Made by a program: the position numbers and the translations under genes
From: Clostridiales bacterium
GTDB lineage: Bacteria > Bacillota > Clostridia > Oscillospirales > Oscillospiraceae
NCBI GenBank assembly: GCA_004556205.1
Contig: SFIL01000008.1
Coordinates: forward strand, 1 to 50,499
Reading direction: 5' to 3'
Length of the DNA stretch: 50,499 bases
Shown here: piece by piece, positions 24,570-33,554 of the stretch
How positions within the stretch are numbered: position 1 is the stretch's first letter
Layout: every line of letters begins with the position of its first letter
Notes under the pieces: model-generated
The model's database searches: none
What the model saw: the letters and a program-made list of their open reading frames with translations, nothing else
What the model was told of the DNA's origin: nothing

Positions 24570-25582
24570 GAAAACTGCTGAATACGGTGTACATTACCAA
24601 CGAACAGGCGTATTTATCGCTCGATGGGGAAAATATCGTCTGTCGTTTGGAAGAACAGGAGAAATTTCGCATTCCCTTTGATAATGTGGAGGCGATTGTT
24701 TGCTTCAGTTATCTCGGCTGTTCTCCCGCATTGATGGGGAAGTGTGTTGAGAAACTGATTCCGATCTGCTTCCTCTCTCCGCAGGGCAGATTTTTGGCAA
24801 AGGTCAGCGGCGAAACGCGGGGGAATGTGTTTTTACGCGTTGCACAGATCGATGTGTTTCGAAAAGACGCACTGCTCCTTGCGCAAAACAGTATGGCGGC
24901 AAAGCTGACCAACTGCCTCTCGCTCCTGCGCCGCTCCTGCCATGATAATGCAAAGCTGCGGCAGGATGCGGAGTTGATTTCCGCTATGGAGCAACTGAAA
25001 AAAGGCGTACAGGCGGTCTATGAAGCATCTTCTGTGGAGACCTTACTCGGCATTGAAGGGAATTGCGCAAGCGTCTACCTTGGCGTATTCGGCAAGCTCT
25101 TTACCAATCCAAATTTGCACTTTTCCGTGCGAACGAAGCGTCCGCCGCTCGATCCGGTCAACGCGGTACTCTCTTTTGTTTATACGCTTTATACCAATGA
25201 ATTTGCTGCTGCGCTGGAAACAGTGGGCTTGGACAGCTATATCGGCTTTTATCACGCGCTTCGCAGCGGGCGCACATCGCTGGCATGTGACTTGGTCGAA
25301 GAAGCGCGCTGCCATGTCGAACGCTTTACGATCACACTCTTTAATCTGGGAATTCTCGGTGAAAAGGATTTTGAGGTGCAGATCTCGGGAGCGGTTTGGC
25401 TCAATGACGACGGCCGCAAAAAGGTGCTGACGCGTTGGCAGGAGAAAAAGCGAACCGATCTGTTGCACCCGTATTTGAAACAAAAGATCCAATTCGGACT
25501 TTTGCCGTATGTGCAGAGCAACCTATTGGCAAAATTTGTACGCGGAGAGATTCCGGAATATCCATGCTATCTGAATCGGTGA
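24566..25582 (+). CDS. cas1: Cas1 integrase (type I-C)
   Basis: 338 residues. N-terminal beta domain begins with RKLLNTVYITNEQAYLSLDGENI. The catalytic helical domain contains LLGIEGNCASVYLGVFGK with the metal-binding Glu, LDSYIGFYHALRSGRTSLACDLVEEAR with His and Asp, completing the active site. It inserts new spacers at the leader end. Four-base overlap with cas4. Confidence 0.95.
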   Translation: MRKLLNTVYITNEQAYLSLDGENIVCRLEEQEKFRIPFDNVEAIVCFSYLGCSPALMGKCVEKLIPICFLSPQGRFLAKVSGETRGNVFLRVAQIDVFRKDALLLAQNSMAAKLTNCLSLLRRSCHDNAKLRQDAELISAMEQLKKGVQAVYEASSVETLLGIEGNCASVYLGVFGKLFTNPNLHFSVRTKRPPLDPVNAVLSFVYTLYTNEFAAALETVGLDSYIGFYHALRSGRTSLACDLVEEARCHVERFTITLFNLGILGEKDFEVQISGAVWLNDDGRKKVLTRWQEKKRTDLLHPYLKQKIQFGLLPYVQSNLLAKFVRGEIPEYPCYLNR

Positions 25583-25587
25583 ATGCT

Positions 25588-25878
25588 ATGATGGTTTTAA
25601 TCAGTTATGATGTGTCTACCTCGGACGCAGCCGGCAGAGCGCGCCTGCGTAAGGTTGCAAAGCAATGTCAGAATCATGCGCAGCGGGTGCAAAACTCAGT
25701 TTTTGAGGCGGATTTGGATTACGGCAACTTCTTAAAGCTGAAAGAGCACCTGATCAAGCTGATTGACCCGTCAAAGGATAGCCTGCGATTTTATTATCTC
25801 GGAAACCACTGGAAAAAGCGCGTGGAGCATATCGGCGCAAAGGAGACTTATGATCCGGAAGGTGTGATTATCCTTTAA
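25588..25878 (+). CDS. cas2: Cas2 (type I-C)
   Basis: 96 residues starting MMVLISYDVSTSD, the usual type I-C start; an open frame continues upstream inside cas1 but is not expected to be translated. The ferredoxin-like fold includes RVQNSVFEADLDYGNF and SLRFYYLG. Cas2 dimers bridge two Cas1 dimers during spacer integration. It is the last cas gene; the leader begins after its stop. The ribosome site is weak, suggesting coupling to cas1. Confidence 0.93.
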   Translation: MMVLISYDVSTSDAAGRARLRKVAKQCQNHAQRVQNSVFEADLDYGNFLKLKEHLIKLIDPSKDSLRFYYLGNHWKKRVEHIGAKETYDPEGVIIL

Positions 25879-26056
25879 CGGATGCCGATGGTGCAAATGA
25901 AATGCAATGGGGCGAAGCTGCGGTGATGCGCAGAATGTAGTGGAGTTCGCCGAAAATTACGTCATATTACGCGAAATTAAAGGAAACAGAATAACAAAAG
26001 TTTTTGTCCACCCCTTGATTTAGACGGTGCGATGGCAAAGTATACAACATTTTGCT
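25879..26056 (+). promoter_or_regulatory. CRISPR leader
   Basis: 178 bases between cas2 and the first repeat with no coding content. Its right half is A/T rich with homopolymeric A and T runs (25950-26055), as expected of leaders. A TTGATT at 26015 and TATACA at 26041 could be promoter parts but the 20-base spacing is poor. New spacers are expected to be added next to position 26057. Confidence 0.75.
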
Positions 26057-29000
26057 GTCGCGCCCCGCAAGGGGCGTGTGAGTTGAAATGCCTCCCCGAG
26101 CCTCGCCGTCTCCACCGCGACCGTCGCGCCCCGCAAGGGGCGTGTGAGTTGAAATCCGTGACCTCAACACCGATGGCCTGCGCAACGGGTCGCGCCCCGC
26201 AAGGGGCGTGTGAGTTGAAATCGGCACCATCCGCAGCATCGGACGCTCCGAGGTGTCGCGCCCCGCAAGGGGCGTGTGAGTTGAAATTTTGATCTCCCGT
26301 TTTAGGTCCTCTGCCGTCCTGTCGCGCCCCGCAAGGGGCGTGTGAGTTGAAATATGATGTCGCGTTTGCTTTCTGAATCGTAATCCTGTCGCGCCCCGCA
26401 AGGGGCGTGTGAGTTGAAATCTGCGAGACATTCTCCCCGCCGTCGAGCATCTCGTCGCGCCCCGCAAGGGGCGTGTGAGTTGAAATGTTTTCCGCCTGCA
26501 CGACCACCGTCCTGTCTCCGTCGCGCCCCGCAAGGGGCGTGTGAGTTGAAATCTCTTCCTTCCTGTCTTCCCCGATCCTGTGCCGGGTCGCGCCCCGCAA
26601 GGGGCGTGTGAGTTGAAATTCATACGCCTCCATGAGCGACTGCTTCCATGCTTGTCGCGCCCCGCAAGGGGCGTGTGAGTTGAAATCGCATGGAGCTGGA
26701 GGAGGGCGCGTGGGTCAGCGTCGCGCCCCGCAAGGGGCGTGTGAGTTGAAATGTTAAACTCCGTCAGCGCACGAATGTCCTCCTCGTCGCGCCCCGCAAG
26801 GGGCGTGTGAGTTGAAATGCAATACCGCACGTCAAAATTCAGGGTCATCGGGGTCGCGCCCCGCAAGGGGCGTGTGAGTTGAAATCCGTTCCGGCTCGAC
26901 AGCAACACCGGCAGCATCGGTCGCGCCCCGCAAGGGGCGTGTGAGTTGAAATCATCCTTTTTCCACAGTGGGATCACCTTCGGCAGTCGCGCCCCGCAAG
27001 GGGCGTGTGAGTTGAAATGATCGACCTCGCCTACCGTTCCGGAGAAGTGAAGTCGCGCCCCGCAAGGGGCGTGTGAGTTGAAATTTCCGCAAGCAGTCGG
27101 TCGCGCTGCATATTCCATGTCGCGCCCCGCAAGGGGCGTGTGAGTTGAAATGCCTGTTGCGGGGATTTTTTGCGAAAAAACGCAAGTCGCGCCCCGCAAG
27201 GGGCGTGTGAGTTGAAATGATATGTTCTTCCGCAAGAATCGGCGCGCCACAAGTCGCGCCCCGCAAGGGGCGTGTGAGTTGAAATCCCGCATGTGCGATC
27301 ATATTTGAGTCTTGCGACGTCGCGCCCCGCAAGGGGCGTGTGAGTTGAAATTGCGGCTTTTGCGTCCCCGTTAGCCGCATTAAGGTCGCGCCCCGCAAGG
27401 GGCGTGTGAGTTGAAATGCCTCCGTTGCTGCTGAACGCTCCGAATACATTGTCGCGCCCCGCAAGGGGCGTGTGAGTTGAAATTCCCGGACCTGACCGAA
27501 AAACACGCCGGAACCCTGTCGCGCCCCGCAAGGGGCGTGTGAGTTGAAATGCGAGCTGCTCCACGGCACAGGCGCCGTCCCAAGTCGCGCCCCGCAAGGG
27601 GCGTGTGAGTTGAAATCTGGGGCATGATGGGCGCGGCGCTGAGCAACAAGTCGCGCCCCGCAAGGGGCGTGTGAGTTGAAATTCCGCAGCGGGAACCGCG
27701 CTGAAGGTGGGAGACAGTCGCGCCCCGCAAGGGGCGTGTGAGTTGAAATATCTCCACCAAAAACAGGGGTTTTCGATGTGAAGTCGCGCCCCGCAAGGGG
27801 CGTGTGAGTTGAAATTCGCCTGCTGCGGGAGTGGCGGCGGGCGGATTTTGTCGCGCCCCGCAAGGGGCGTGTGAGTTGAAATGGACGACCGAGAAAGGAA
27901 GGTTAACAATGTACTAGTCGCGCCCCGCAAGGGGCGTGTGAGTTGAAATCGATGAAAATACCATCCTCCGATTCCCGTGTTTGTCGCGCCCCGCAAGGGG
28001 CGTGTGAGTTGAAATTTGAAAAAGGAGCCGAAGGAACGAGGAAAAGCTGTCGCGCCCCGCAAGGGGCGTGTGAGTTGAAATGCTGCATCCGAGAATCGAA
28101 CCGTAAGCAACTATGTCGCGCCCCGCAAGGGGCGTGTGAGTTGAAATGTTGCGACGGCAACCCCAAGCCCGAACAAGTACAGTCGCGCCCCGCAAGGGGC
28201 GTGTGAGTTGAAATTCATTGTTCGTCTCCTGTAATTCCTTCCACCATGTCGCGCCCCGCAAGGGGCGTGTGAGTTGAAATTAACACCCTGCATCACATAC
28301 AGCGCACAGGGCAGTCGCGCCCCGCAAGGGGCGTGTGAGTTGAAATCTCCTGTAATATCCATCACGCGCATATGCTACAGTCGCGCCCCGCAAGGGGCGT
28401 GTGAGTTGAAATGATCCTGTTAAAATCCCCGGATCGTCAACCTACCGTCGCGCCCCGCAAGGGGCGTGTGAGTTGAAATGTCGGTCTTGACCCTGTATTT
28501 TGCCACCAGACGGTCGCGCCCCGCAAGGGGCGTGTGAGTTGAAATTGTCAGTGTGATCGCGCTGCTGGTCATCGCTGCGTCGCGCCCCGCAAGGGGCGTG
28601 TGAGTTGAAATTCCCGCAGAATGTTTTATGTGCTGCTGTTGTAGTCGCGCCCCGCAAGGGGCGTGTGAGTTGAAATATTATAATCTTACCACGAATTTTG
28701 ATAACAAAAGTCGCGCCCCGCAAGGGGCGTGTGAGTTGAAATGCTAATAGCGGAATACCTTTTACATCTAAAAATGTCGCGCCCCGCAAGGGGCGTGTGA
28801 GTTGAAATGCTAATAGCGGAATACCTTTTACATCTAAAAATGTCGCGCCCCGCAAGGGGCGTGTGAGTTGAAATTGAAGGTAATGTTGTTCTTGCCGGTA
28901 CTATCAGGTCGCGCCCCGCAAGGGGCGTGTGAGTTGAAATTTGAGAAAAGTCATTGTTTTGGATTGGCACATTTGTCGCGCCCCGCAAGGGGCGTGTGAG

Positions 29001-29407
29001 TTGAAATTGCTCTGCGGCATTGTATTCGCGCTAAAATCCGAGTCGCGCCCCGCAAGGGGCGTGTGAGTTGAAATGCCAGGAAGCGGGAATGGGAAGAGAG
29101 ATACGCGGAGTCGCGCCCCGCAAGGGGCGTGTGAGTTGAAATTTTGCCGCCTGCACGCCGCTCAGCGCGCAGGCGGGTCGCGCCCCGCAAGGGGCGTGTG
29201 AGTTGAAATTTTCTGTTTTGTTTGTAGTTCTTGTTTTTCTTGGTCGCGCCCCGCAAGGGGCGTGTGAGTTGAAATCATAATTAATTACAGTGATTGTATT
29301 TTTATCAGGTCGCGCCCCGCAAGGGGCGTGTGAGTTGAAATTCCATTGCCGGAAACGACGTCCATGTCGATCGAGTCGCGCCCCGCAAGGGACATGTGAG
29401 CTGAAAT
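26057..29407 (+). CRISPR. Type I-C CRISPR array, 51 repeats and 50 spacers
   Basis: The repeat is 33 bases, beginning GTCGCGCCCCGC, with the internal palindrome GCGCCCCgcaaGGGGCGt, and ending GTGAGTTGAAAT. I counted 51 starts from 26057 to 29375, 65-68 bases apart, giving spacers of about 32-35 bases. The first 50 repeats appear identical; the last (29375-29407) has three changes, marking the leader-distal end. Two neighbouring spacers (after repeats at 28710 and 28776) are identical. The repeat type and the flanking cas genes both indicate subtype I-C. Transcription should run from the leader rightward. Confidence 0.98.
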
Positions 29408-29473
29408 GTTGCAGTACGGACGAACACATATTTTACCGAATGAATGCGGCGGATCAGGAGAAAGCAAAAAGAG

Positions 29474-29505
29474 AGCAGCCGCGCCCATCCAAAGGCGCGG
29501 CTGCT
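29474..29505 (-). terminator. Terminator of the rubrerythrin gene
   Basis: AGCAGCCGCGCC (29474-29485) pairs perfectly with GGCGCGGCTGCT (29494-29505). Read on the minus strand the hairpin is followed by CTCTTTTTGCTTT, a termination tract, so it serves the minus-strand rubrerythrin gene and also insulates the array end. Confidence 0.82.
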
Positions 29506-29601
29506 TAGAGATATAAATATTAGAAAGATGCCGAAGGACATGGGCGGATCGGAAACGCTTGCGCGCGGCCAAAGCTCGCTACGATCAGCCAATGCCCAGT
29601 A

Positions 29602-30135
29602 TCAATAGTTCTCTGCGCGGACTTCGAAGTAGGACTGGGGATGGGCGCAGACGGGGCAGATCTCTGGTGCCTTCTTGCCCATGACGAGATGACCACAGTT
29701 GCGGCACTCCCACATGGTTTCGCCTGCCTTTTCGAAGACGGTCTGCATCTCGACATTGTTCAGAAGCGCGCGGAAACGCTCCTCGTGCGACTTTTCAATC
29801 ATTGCGACACCGCGGAACTGCTCTGCCAGTTCATGGAAGCCCTCTTCGTCTGCTTCTTTGGCAAAACGGTCATACATATCCGTCCATTCGTAGTTTTCGC
29901 CCTTTGCGGCAGCGGCGAGGTTTGCCTTGGTGTCGCCGATACCCTCGAGCGCCTTGAGCCAAAGCTTTGCGTGCTCCTTCTCGTTCTCAGCGGTTTTCAG
30001 GAAGAGCGCTGCGATCTGCTCGAAGCCCTGCTTCTTGGCGACGCTTGCAAAATAGGTGTACTGGTTGCGTGCCTGACTTTCACCCGCGAATGCCTCACGG
30101 AGATTCAACTCGGTTTTTGTGCCTGCGTATTTCAT
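29602..30135 (-). CDS. Rubrerythrin
   Basis: 177 residues from MKYAGTKTE, whose ATG lies eight bases after GGAGGA; a GTG-like extension upstream is not needed. N-terminal ferritin-like four-helix bundle with diiron ligands in AFAGESQARNQY and ENEKEHAKLW, then IEKSHEERFR. The C-terminal rubredoxin-like domain has CRNCGHLV and CPVCAHPQ. It reduces hydrogen peroxide in the cytoplasm of anaerobes, with electrons from rubredoxin-type carriers. With the flavodiiron protein in this window it forms the oxygen-defence set. Confidence 0.95.
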   Translation of the reverse strand: MKYAGTKTELNLREAFAGESQARNQYTYFASVAKKQGFEQIAALFLKTAENEKEHAKLWLKALEGIGDTKANLAAAAKGENYEWTDMYDRFAKEADEEGFHELAEQFRGVAMIEKSHEERFRALLNNVEMQTVFEKAGETMWECRNCGHLVMGKKAPEICPVCAHPQSYFEVRAENY

Positions 30136-30195
30136 AGATGGTTCCTCCAATGTAAAATACTTGTACCCTTAGCATATCCCAAATGCGCCGCATTT

Positions 30196-30239
30196 GCAAG
30201 AGAAAAATTTCCCTTTTGCAAGAGAAAAATTTCCCTTTT
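30196..30239. repeat. Perfect 22-bp tandem duplication between rbr and the T-box promoter
   Basis: Two exact back-to-back copies of a 22-base unit (GCAAGAGAAAAATTTCCCTTTT is the unit, described by its core AGAAAAATTTCCCT) at 30196-30217 and 30218-30239. It lies six bases before the -35 box of the T-box promoter and upstream of the divergent rubrerythrin gene. It could be a paired regulator site or a recent replication slip. Confidence 0.8.
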
Positions 30240-30245
30240 GGGGGA

Positions 30246-30274
30246 TTGACAAAGAGAAAAAACGGTGGTATAAT
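30246..30274 (+). promoter_or_regulatory. Consensus sigma-A promoter of the T-box/trpB unit
   Basis: TTGACA (30246-30251), 17 bases, TATAAT (30269-30274): perfect consensus on both boxes. Start of transcription is expected near 30281. Confidence 0.92.
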
Positions 30275-30280
30275 GCGGAA

Positions 30281-30506
30281 AACCGTTGAAGATGAGTGAG
30301 TAAGCACAGCACGGAAATCACAGAGAGCCGCCGTTGGTGGGAGTGCGGTATGGAAGGTTGGTAGGCGAGACGGAGCAGGCACTTCGTTATCAACTGTCAG
30401 CGTATGATTGTACGCACAAAGTGGGCGCAACGCGTCAAGCCGGGTGGCACCGCAGGATGAATTTCCATTCCTGTCCCAGCAGATTTCTGGGACAGGAATT
30501 TTTTAT
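30281..30506 (+). promoter_or_regulatory. T-box leader, probably tRNA-Trp responsive
   Basis: The leader contains the stem I hallmark AGAGAGCCGCCG (30323-30334) with a GGTGGGAG distal loop, and the T-box bulge GGGTGGCACCGC (30442-30453). A terminator hairpin follows, with ATTCCTGTCCCAG (30467-30479) pairing with CTGGGACAGGAAT (30487-30499), then a T run. The TGGC of the T-box would pair with a tRNA 3' end GCCA, matching the G discriminator of bacterial tRNA-Trp. A TGG at 30351-30353 is a plausible specifier codon, although I could not fold stem I rigorously. Uncharged tRNA would favour the antiterminator and expression of the trpB-like gene. Confidence 0.88.
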
Positions 30507-30543
30507 TCCTCTCCCAAACAAAATTTGAAAGGAGAAACACATC

Positions 30544-31920
30544 ATGGCAAATCAGAAGGAAATCCCGTACAAGATCTATTTGGAAGAATCGGAGATGCCG
30601 CAGGCATGGTACAATGTCCGCGCGGATATGAAGAATAAGCCCGCGCCGCTGCTCAATCCCGGAACGGGCAAGCCCATGACGCTCGAGGAACTGTCTGGCG
30701 TGTTCTGCCGCGAGCTTGCGCAGCAGGAACTGGACAACGAGACACCGTTCATCCCTATTCCGCAGGAAATTCGCGATTTCTACAAAATGTACCGTCCGTC
30801 GCCGCTGGTGCGTGCGTATTTCCTGGAGAAGAAGCTCGGCACACCCGCGCATATCTACTATAAGTTCGAGGGCAATAACACCTCCGGCAGTCATAAGCTC
30901 AATTCCGCCATTGCGCAGGCGTACTACGCAAAGAAGCAGGGGCTTAAGGGCGTGACGACTGAGACGGGGGCAGGTCAGTGGGGCACGGCGCTGTCGATGG
31001 CTTGCTCGTATTTTGATTTGGATTGCAAGGTATTTATGGTCAAGGTATCCTATGAGCAGAAGCCCTTCCGCCGCGAGGTCATGCGCACCTACGGCGCGTC
31101 GGTCACACCGTCACCGTCGAATACTACGAATGTCGGCAGAAAGATTTTAGAGGAATTCCCCGGTACGACAGGCTCTCTCGGCTGCGCGATCTCTGAAGCG
31201 GTCGAGGCTGCCGTGACGCATGAGGGCTACCGCTATGTGCTTGGCAGCGTTTTGGGTCAGGTGCTGCTGCATCAGTCCGTCATCGGTCTGGAGACGAAGG
31301 CGGCAATGGATAAGTACGGCATCCGGCCCGATATCATCATCGGCTGCGCAGGCGGCGGCTCGAACCTCGGCGGTCTGATCGCGCCGTTTGTCGGACAAAA
31401 GCTGCGCGGCGAAGCGGATATGCGCATTATCGCCGTAGAACCGGCTTCCTGTCCGAGTTTGACCCGCGGCAAGTACGCCTATGACTTCTGCGATACCGGC
31501 ATGGTCTGCCCGCTTGCGAAGATGTATACCCTCGGCAGCTCATTTATCCCCTCTGCCAACCATGCCGGCGGCCTGCGCTATCATGGTATGAGCAGCATCG
31601 TCTCACAGCTTTATGAGGATGGTTATATTGAAGCGACGAGCGTGGAGCAGACGAGCGTGTTTGAGGCGGCGGAGATGTTTGCCCGCGTTGAGGGAATTCT
31701 GCCGGCACCGGAGAGCAGCCACGCCATCCGCGTTGCCATTGACGAGGCGCTCAAGTGTAAAGAGACGGGCGAGGAGAAGAACATCGTCTTCGGTCTGACC
31801 GGTACGGGCTATTTCGACCTCGTTGCCTATCAGAAGTACAATGACGGCGAGATGAGCGACTATATTCCTACCGACGAGGATATTGCAAAGAGCCTCGCCA
31901 AGCTTCCCAAAATAGATTGA
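30544..31920 (+). CDS. trpB: TrpB-like pyridoxal-phosphate enzyme (tryptophan synthase beta, TrpB2 type)
   Basis: 458 residues, the longer TrpB2 form. PLP Lys lies in NNTSGSHKLNSAIAQAYYAK; the family motifs ETGAGQWGTAL and the phosphate cup GCAGGGSNLGG are intact, and SCPSLTRGKYAYDFCD is a TrpB2 segment. It joins indole and serine to make tryptophan. No trpA or other trp genes adjoin it, so it may salvage free indole, or serve another beta-replacement reaction. AAAGGAG lies upstream of the ATG. The tryptophan-type T-box supports a role in tryptophan supply. Confidence 0.93.
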   Translation: MANQKEIPYKIYLEESEMPQAWYNVRADMKNKPAPLLNPGTGKPMTLEELSGVFCRELAQQELDNETPFIPIPQEIRDFYKMYRPSPLVRAYFLEKKLGTPAHIYYKFEGNNTSGSHKLNSAIAQAYYAKKQGLKGVTTETGAGQWGTALSMACSYFDLDCKVFMVKVSYEQKPFRREVMRTYGASVTPSPSNTTNVGRKILEEFPGTTGSLGCAISEAVEAAVTHEGYRYVLGSVLGQVLLHQSVIGLETKAAMDKYGIRPDIIIGCAGGGSNLGGLIAPFVGQKLRGEADMRIIAVEPASCPSLTRGKYAYDFCDTGMVCPLAKMYTLGSSFIPSANHAGGLRYHGMSSIVSQLYEDGYIEATSVEQTSVFEAAEMFARVEGILPAPESSHAIRVAIDEALKCKETGEEKNIVFGLTGTGYFDLVAYQKYNDGEMSDYIPTDEDIAKSLAKLPKID

Positions 31921-31923
31921 CGT

Positions 31924-31964
31924 ATACAAAACGTACCCGCTGACATCGCGGGTACGTTTTGTAT
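31924..31964 (+). terminator. Terminator after trpB-like gene
   Basis: A perfect 17-bp stem: ATACAAAACGTACCCGC (31924-31940) and its complement at 31948-31964 with a 7-base loop. The second arm includes TTTT, serving as the T tract. Confidence 0.87.
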
Positions 31965-32011
31965 GAAAATGAAGAATGAAGTTTTATAATAAAAAATGCG
32001 GAAATAAATAC

Positions 32012-32041
32012 TTGACAGCCGCGTTCAGGCTGTTGTATTCT
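32012..32041 (+). promoter_or_regulatory. Promoter of DUF4190 gene
   Basis: TTGACA (32012-32017), 18 bases, TATTCT (32036-32041), about 62 bases upstream of the start codon. Confidence 0.75.
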
Positions 32042-32102
32042 AATAATAGAATGCGGAAAGGAAAACTTCCTTTTGCATACAAAAAAGAGAGGAGCGTTTC
32101 AA

Positions 32103-32549
32103 ATGGACTACAACAACAATGACTATCAGCAGCAGCCGCAGCAGCCGTATCAGCAGCCGCAGCAGCCGTATCAGCAGCCGCAATATCAGCAGCCGTATCA
32201 GCAGCAGCCGTATCAGCAACCGCCCTATCAGCAGCCGGGCTATCCGCAGGCTCCGAAGCAGAGCAATCCGATGGCAATCGGCGCTTTGGTTTGCGGCATC
32301 ATCGGCGTGATTTTCTGCTGGTTTGGCTGGTTCTCTTTCGTGGCTCTCGTGCTCTCCGTCATCGGTATTATCCTCGGCGCAAAGGGTATGCAGGTTGCAA
32401 AGACGACGAACTCCGGCAAGGGTCTTGCGATTGCGGGTCTTGTCTGCGGTATTGTCGGCACGGCGCTGTCCCTGATCGCTGTTATCTGCTACATCTATGT
32501 TCTCAGTGCGGCAAATGACATCGTGAACTACAGCGGATATTGGTATTGA
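32103..32549 (+). CDS. DUF4190 membrane protein with Gln/Pro/Tyr-rich N-terminus
   Basis: 148 residues starting at the ATG after AGAGAGGAG. Residues 8-50 are a low-complexity tract of repeated QQPYQQP-like units, followed by two membrane hairpins: MAIGALVCGIIGVIFCWFGWFSFVALVLSVIGIILGAKG and then GLAIAGLVCGIVGTALSLIAVICYIYVL. The pattern NPMAIGALVCGI...GKGLAIAGLVCGI is the DUF4190 repeat. Function is unknown; such proteins are small integral membrane proteins of Gram-positive bacteria whose disordered tail probably faces the cytoplasm. The tract is prone to repeat-length variation. Confidence 0.85.
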   Translation: MDYNNNDYQQQPQQPYQQPQQPYQQPQYQQPYQQQPYQQPPYQQPGYPQAPKQSNPMAIGALVCGIIGVIFCWFGWFSFVALVLSVIGIILGAKGMQVAKTTNSGKGLAIAGLVCGIVGTALSLIAVICYIYVLSAANDIVNYSGYWY

Positions 32550-32572
32550 TATTTCCATAAGACAAAAACGGA

Positions 32573-32610
32573 AAAGCAGACATAAGCGCAGACTTATGTC
32601 TGCTTTCTTT
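32573..32610 (+). terminator. Terminator or attenuator between DUF4190 gene and lgt
   Basis: AAAGCAGACATAAG (32573-32586) pairs perfectly with CTTATGTCTGCTTT (32593-32606), followed by CTTT. It lies directly before the AGGAG of lgt, so lgt expression from the upstream promoter would require readthrough. Confidence 0.75.
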
Positions 32611-32620
32611 AGGAGAAACA

Positions 32621-33430
32621 ATGATTCCGAATGTTCAGATATTTGATAAAACAATCTCCGCATATCTTGTTTTGGCGATTCTCGGGCTGTTGACCGCATT
32701 GTTTGTTGTTTATCGCATCGCGGAGCATCACGGGCTTGACGAGATCCAAATGTTGTTTATGACACTGATCGGCTTTGGCGCGGCGGGAGCGGGCGGAGGC
32801 TTACTCTATGGCTTAACCAATTACCGTCTGATTGTGGCGCTGTTTCGGAATTTCGACAAAATATCTTCCTTTCGGGAGCTTTTGTCAGCGCTGAAGATCA
32901 TCTTCGGCGGCTCGGTCTTTTACGGCGGTCTGATCGGGATCCTGATTGTGGCGCTGGTCTATACCCGGAAAAAGCACCTGAGTGTGCGCTATTTGGACGT
33001 TGCGGCGATCGGTATTCCGATGTTTCATGTGTTCGGCAGACTCGGCTGCTTCCTCAGCGGCTGCTGCTTCGGGATCGAGAGCAGTGTCGGCTTCGTCTAT
33101 CACTATTCGCTGATTCCCTCTGCGAACGACGTGCGGCGTTTTCCGGTGCAGCTTTTGGAGGCGGCGTTCAATGCCTGTCTGTGCCTGGTGCTTTATTCCC
33201 TGTTCCGGAAGAAAAAATTGGAGGGACGGCTGCTTTCCGTCTATCTGTTTGCCTACCCGACCTTCCGCTTTTTCGATGAGTTCCTGCGCGGCGATGAATA
33301 CCGCGGTATATGGTTCGGGCTTTCCACTTCCCAGTGGATCTCGTTGCTTTTGATCGCGGTGAACGCGGGCTGCCTGCTTGTTAGCTCTCTGCGCAAAAAA
33401 CGCATCGGCTCTGCAGCGGCGGAGTGCTGA
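32621..33430 (+). CDS. lgt: Prolipoprotein diacylglyceryl transferase
   Basis: 269 residues with about seven membrane segments. The Lgt signature is clear: MFHVFGRLGCFLSGCCFG, followed by a periplasmic-side loop and RFFDEFLRGDEYRG. It transfers a diacylglyceryl group from phosphatidylglycerol to the lipobox Cys of prelipoproteins, such as the sugar-binding lipoprotein in this window. The family usually runs 260-290 residues, so this is full length. The N-terminal segment before the YGLTNYR region is somewhat divergent, so a paralogue cannot be ruled out. Confidence 0.88.
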   Translation: MIPNVQIFDKTISAYLVLAILGLLTALFVVYRIAEHHGLDEIQMLFMTLIGFGAAGAGGGLLYGLTNYRLIVALFRNFDKISSFRELLSALKIIFGGSVFYGGLIGILIVALVYTRKKHLSVRYLDVAAIGIPMFHVFGRLGCFLSGCCFGIESSVGFVYHYSLIPSANDVRRFPVQLLEAAFNACLCLVLYSLFRKKKLEGRLLSVYLFAYPTFRFFDEFLRGDEYRGIWFGLSTSQWISLLLIAVNAGCLLVSSLRKKRIGSAAAEC

Positions 33431-33459
33431 AAGGCACAGCAATATATTAGAACCAAAAA

Positions 33460-33503
33460 GATTCCCTGCAAAAGCGAGACGTTTTCCGCTTTTGCAGGGA
33501 ATC
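33460..33503. terminator. Hairpin between lgt and the convergent murC
   Basis: GATTCCCTGCAAAAGCG (33460-33476) and its exact complement at 33487-33503 make a perfect 17-bp stem. On the minus strand it is followed by CTTTTTGG, so it can end both transcripts. Confidence 0.82.
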
Positions 33504-33554
33504 ACTTATACTTTATGGCTTATTCGGCGGCCCACACGATTTCCTCATGACATA

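Noticed and set aside
25967..29256. Several long minus-strand open frames with a recurring NSHAPCGAR/THTPLAGRD motif
   Set aside because: They are translations of the CRISPR repeats; the 33-base repeat length (a multiple of three) with varied spacers keeps frames open by chance.
31984..32277. Minus-strand Ala/Asp-rich frame
   Set aside because: Antisense of the Gln/Pro repeat tract in the DUF4190 gene; low complexity.
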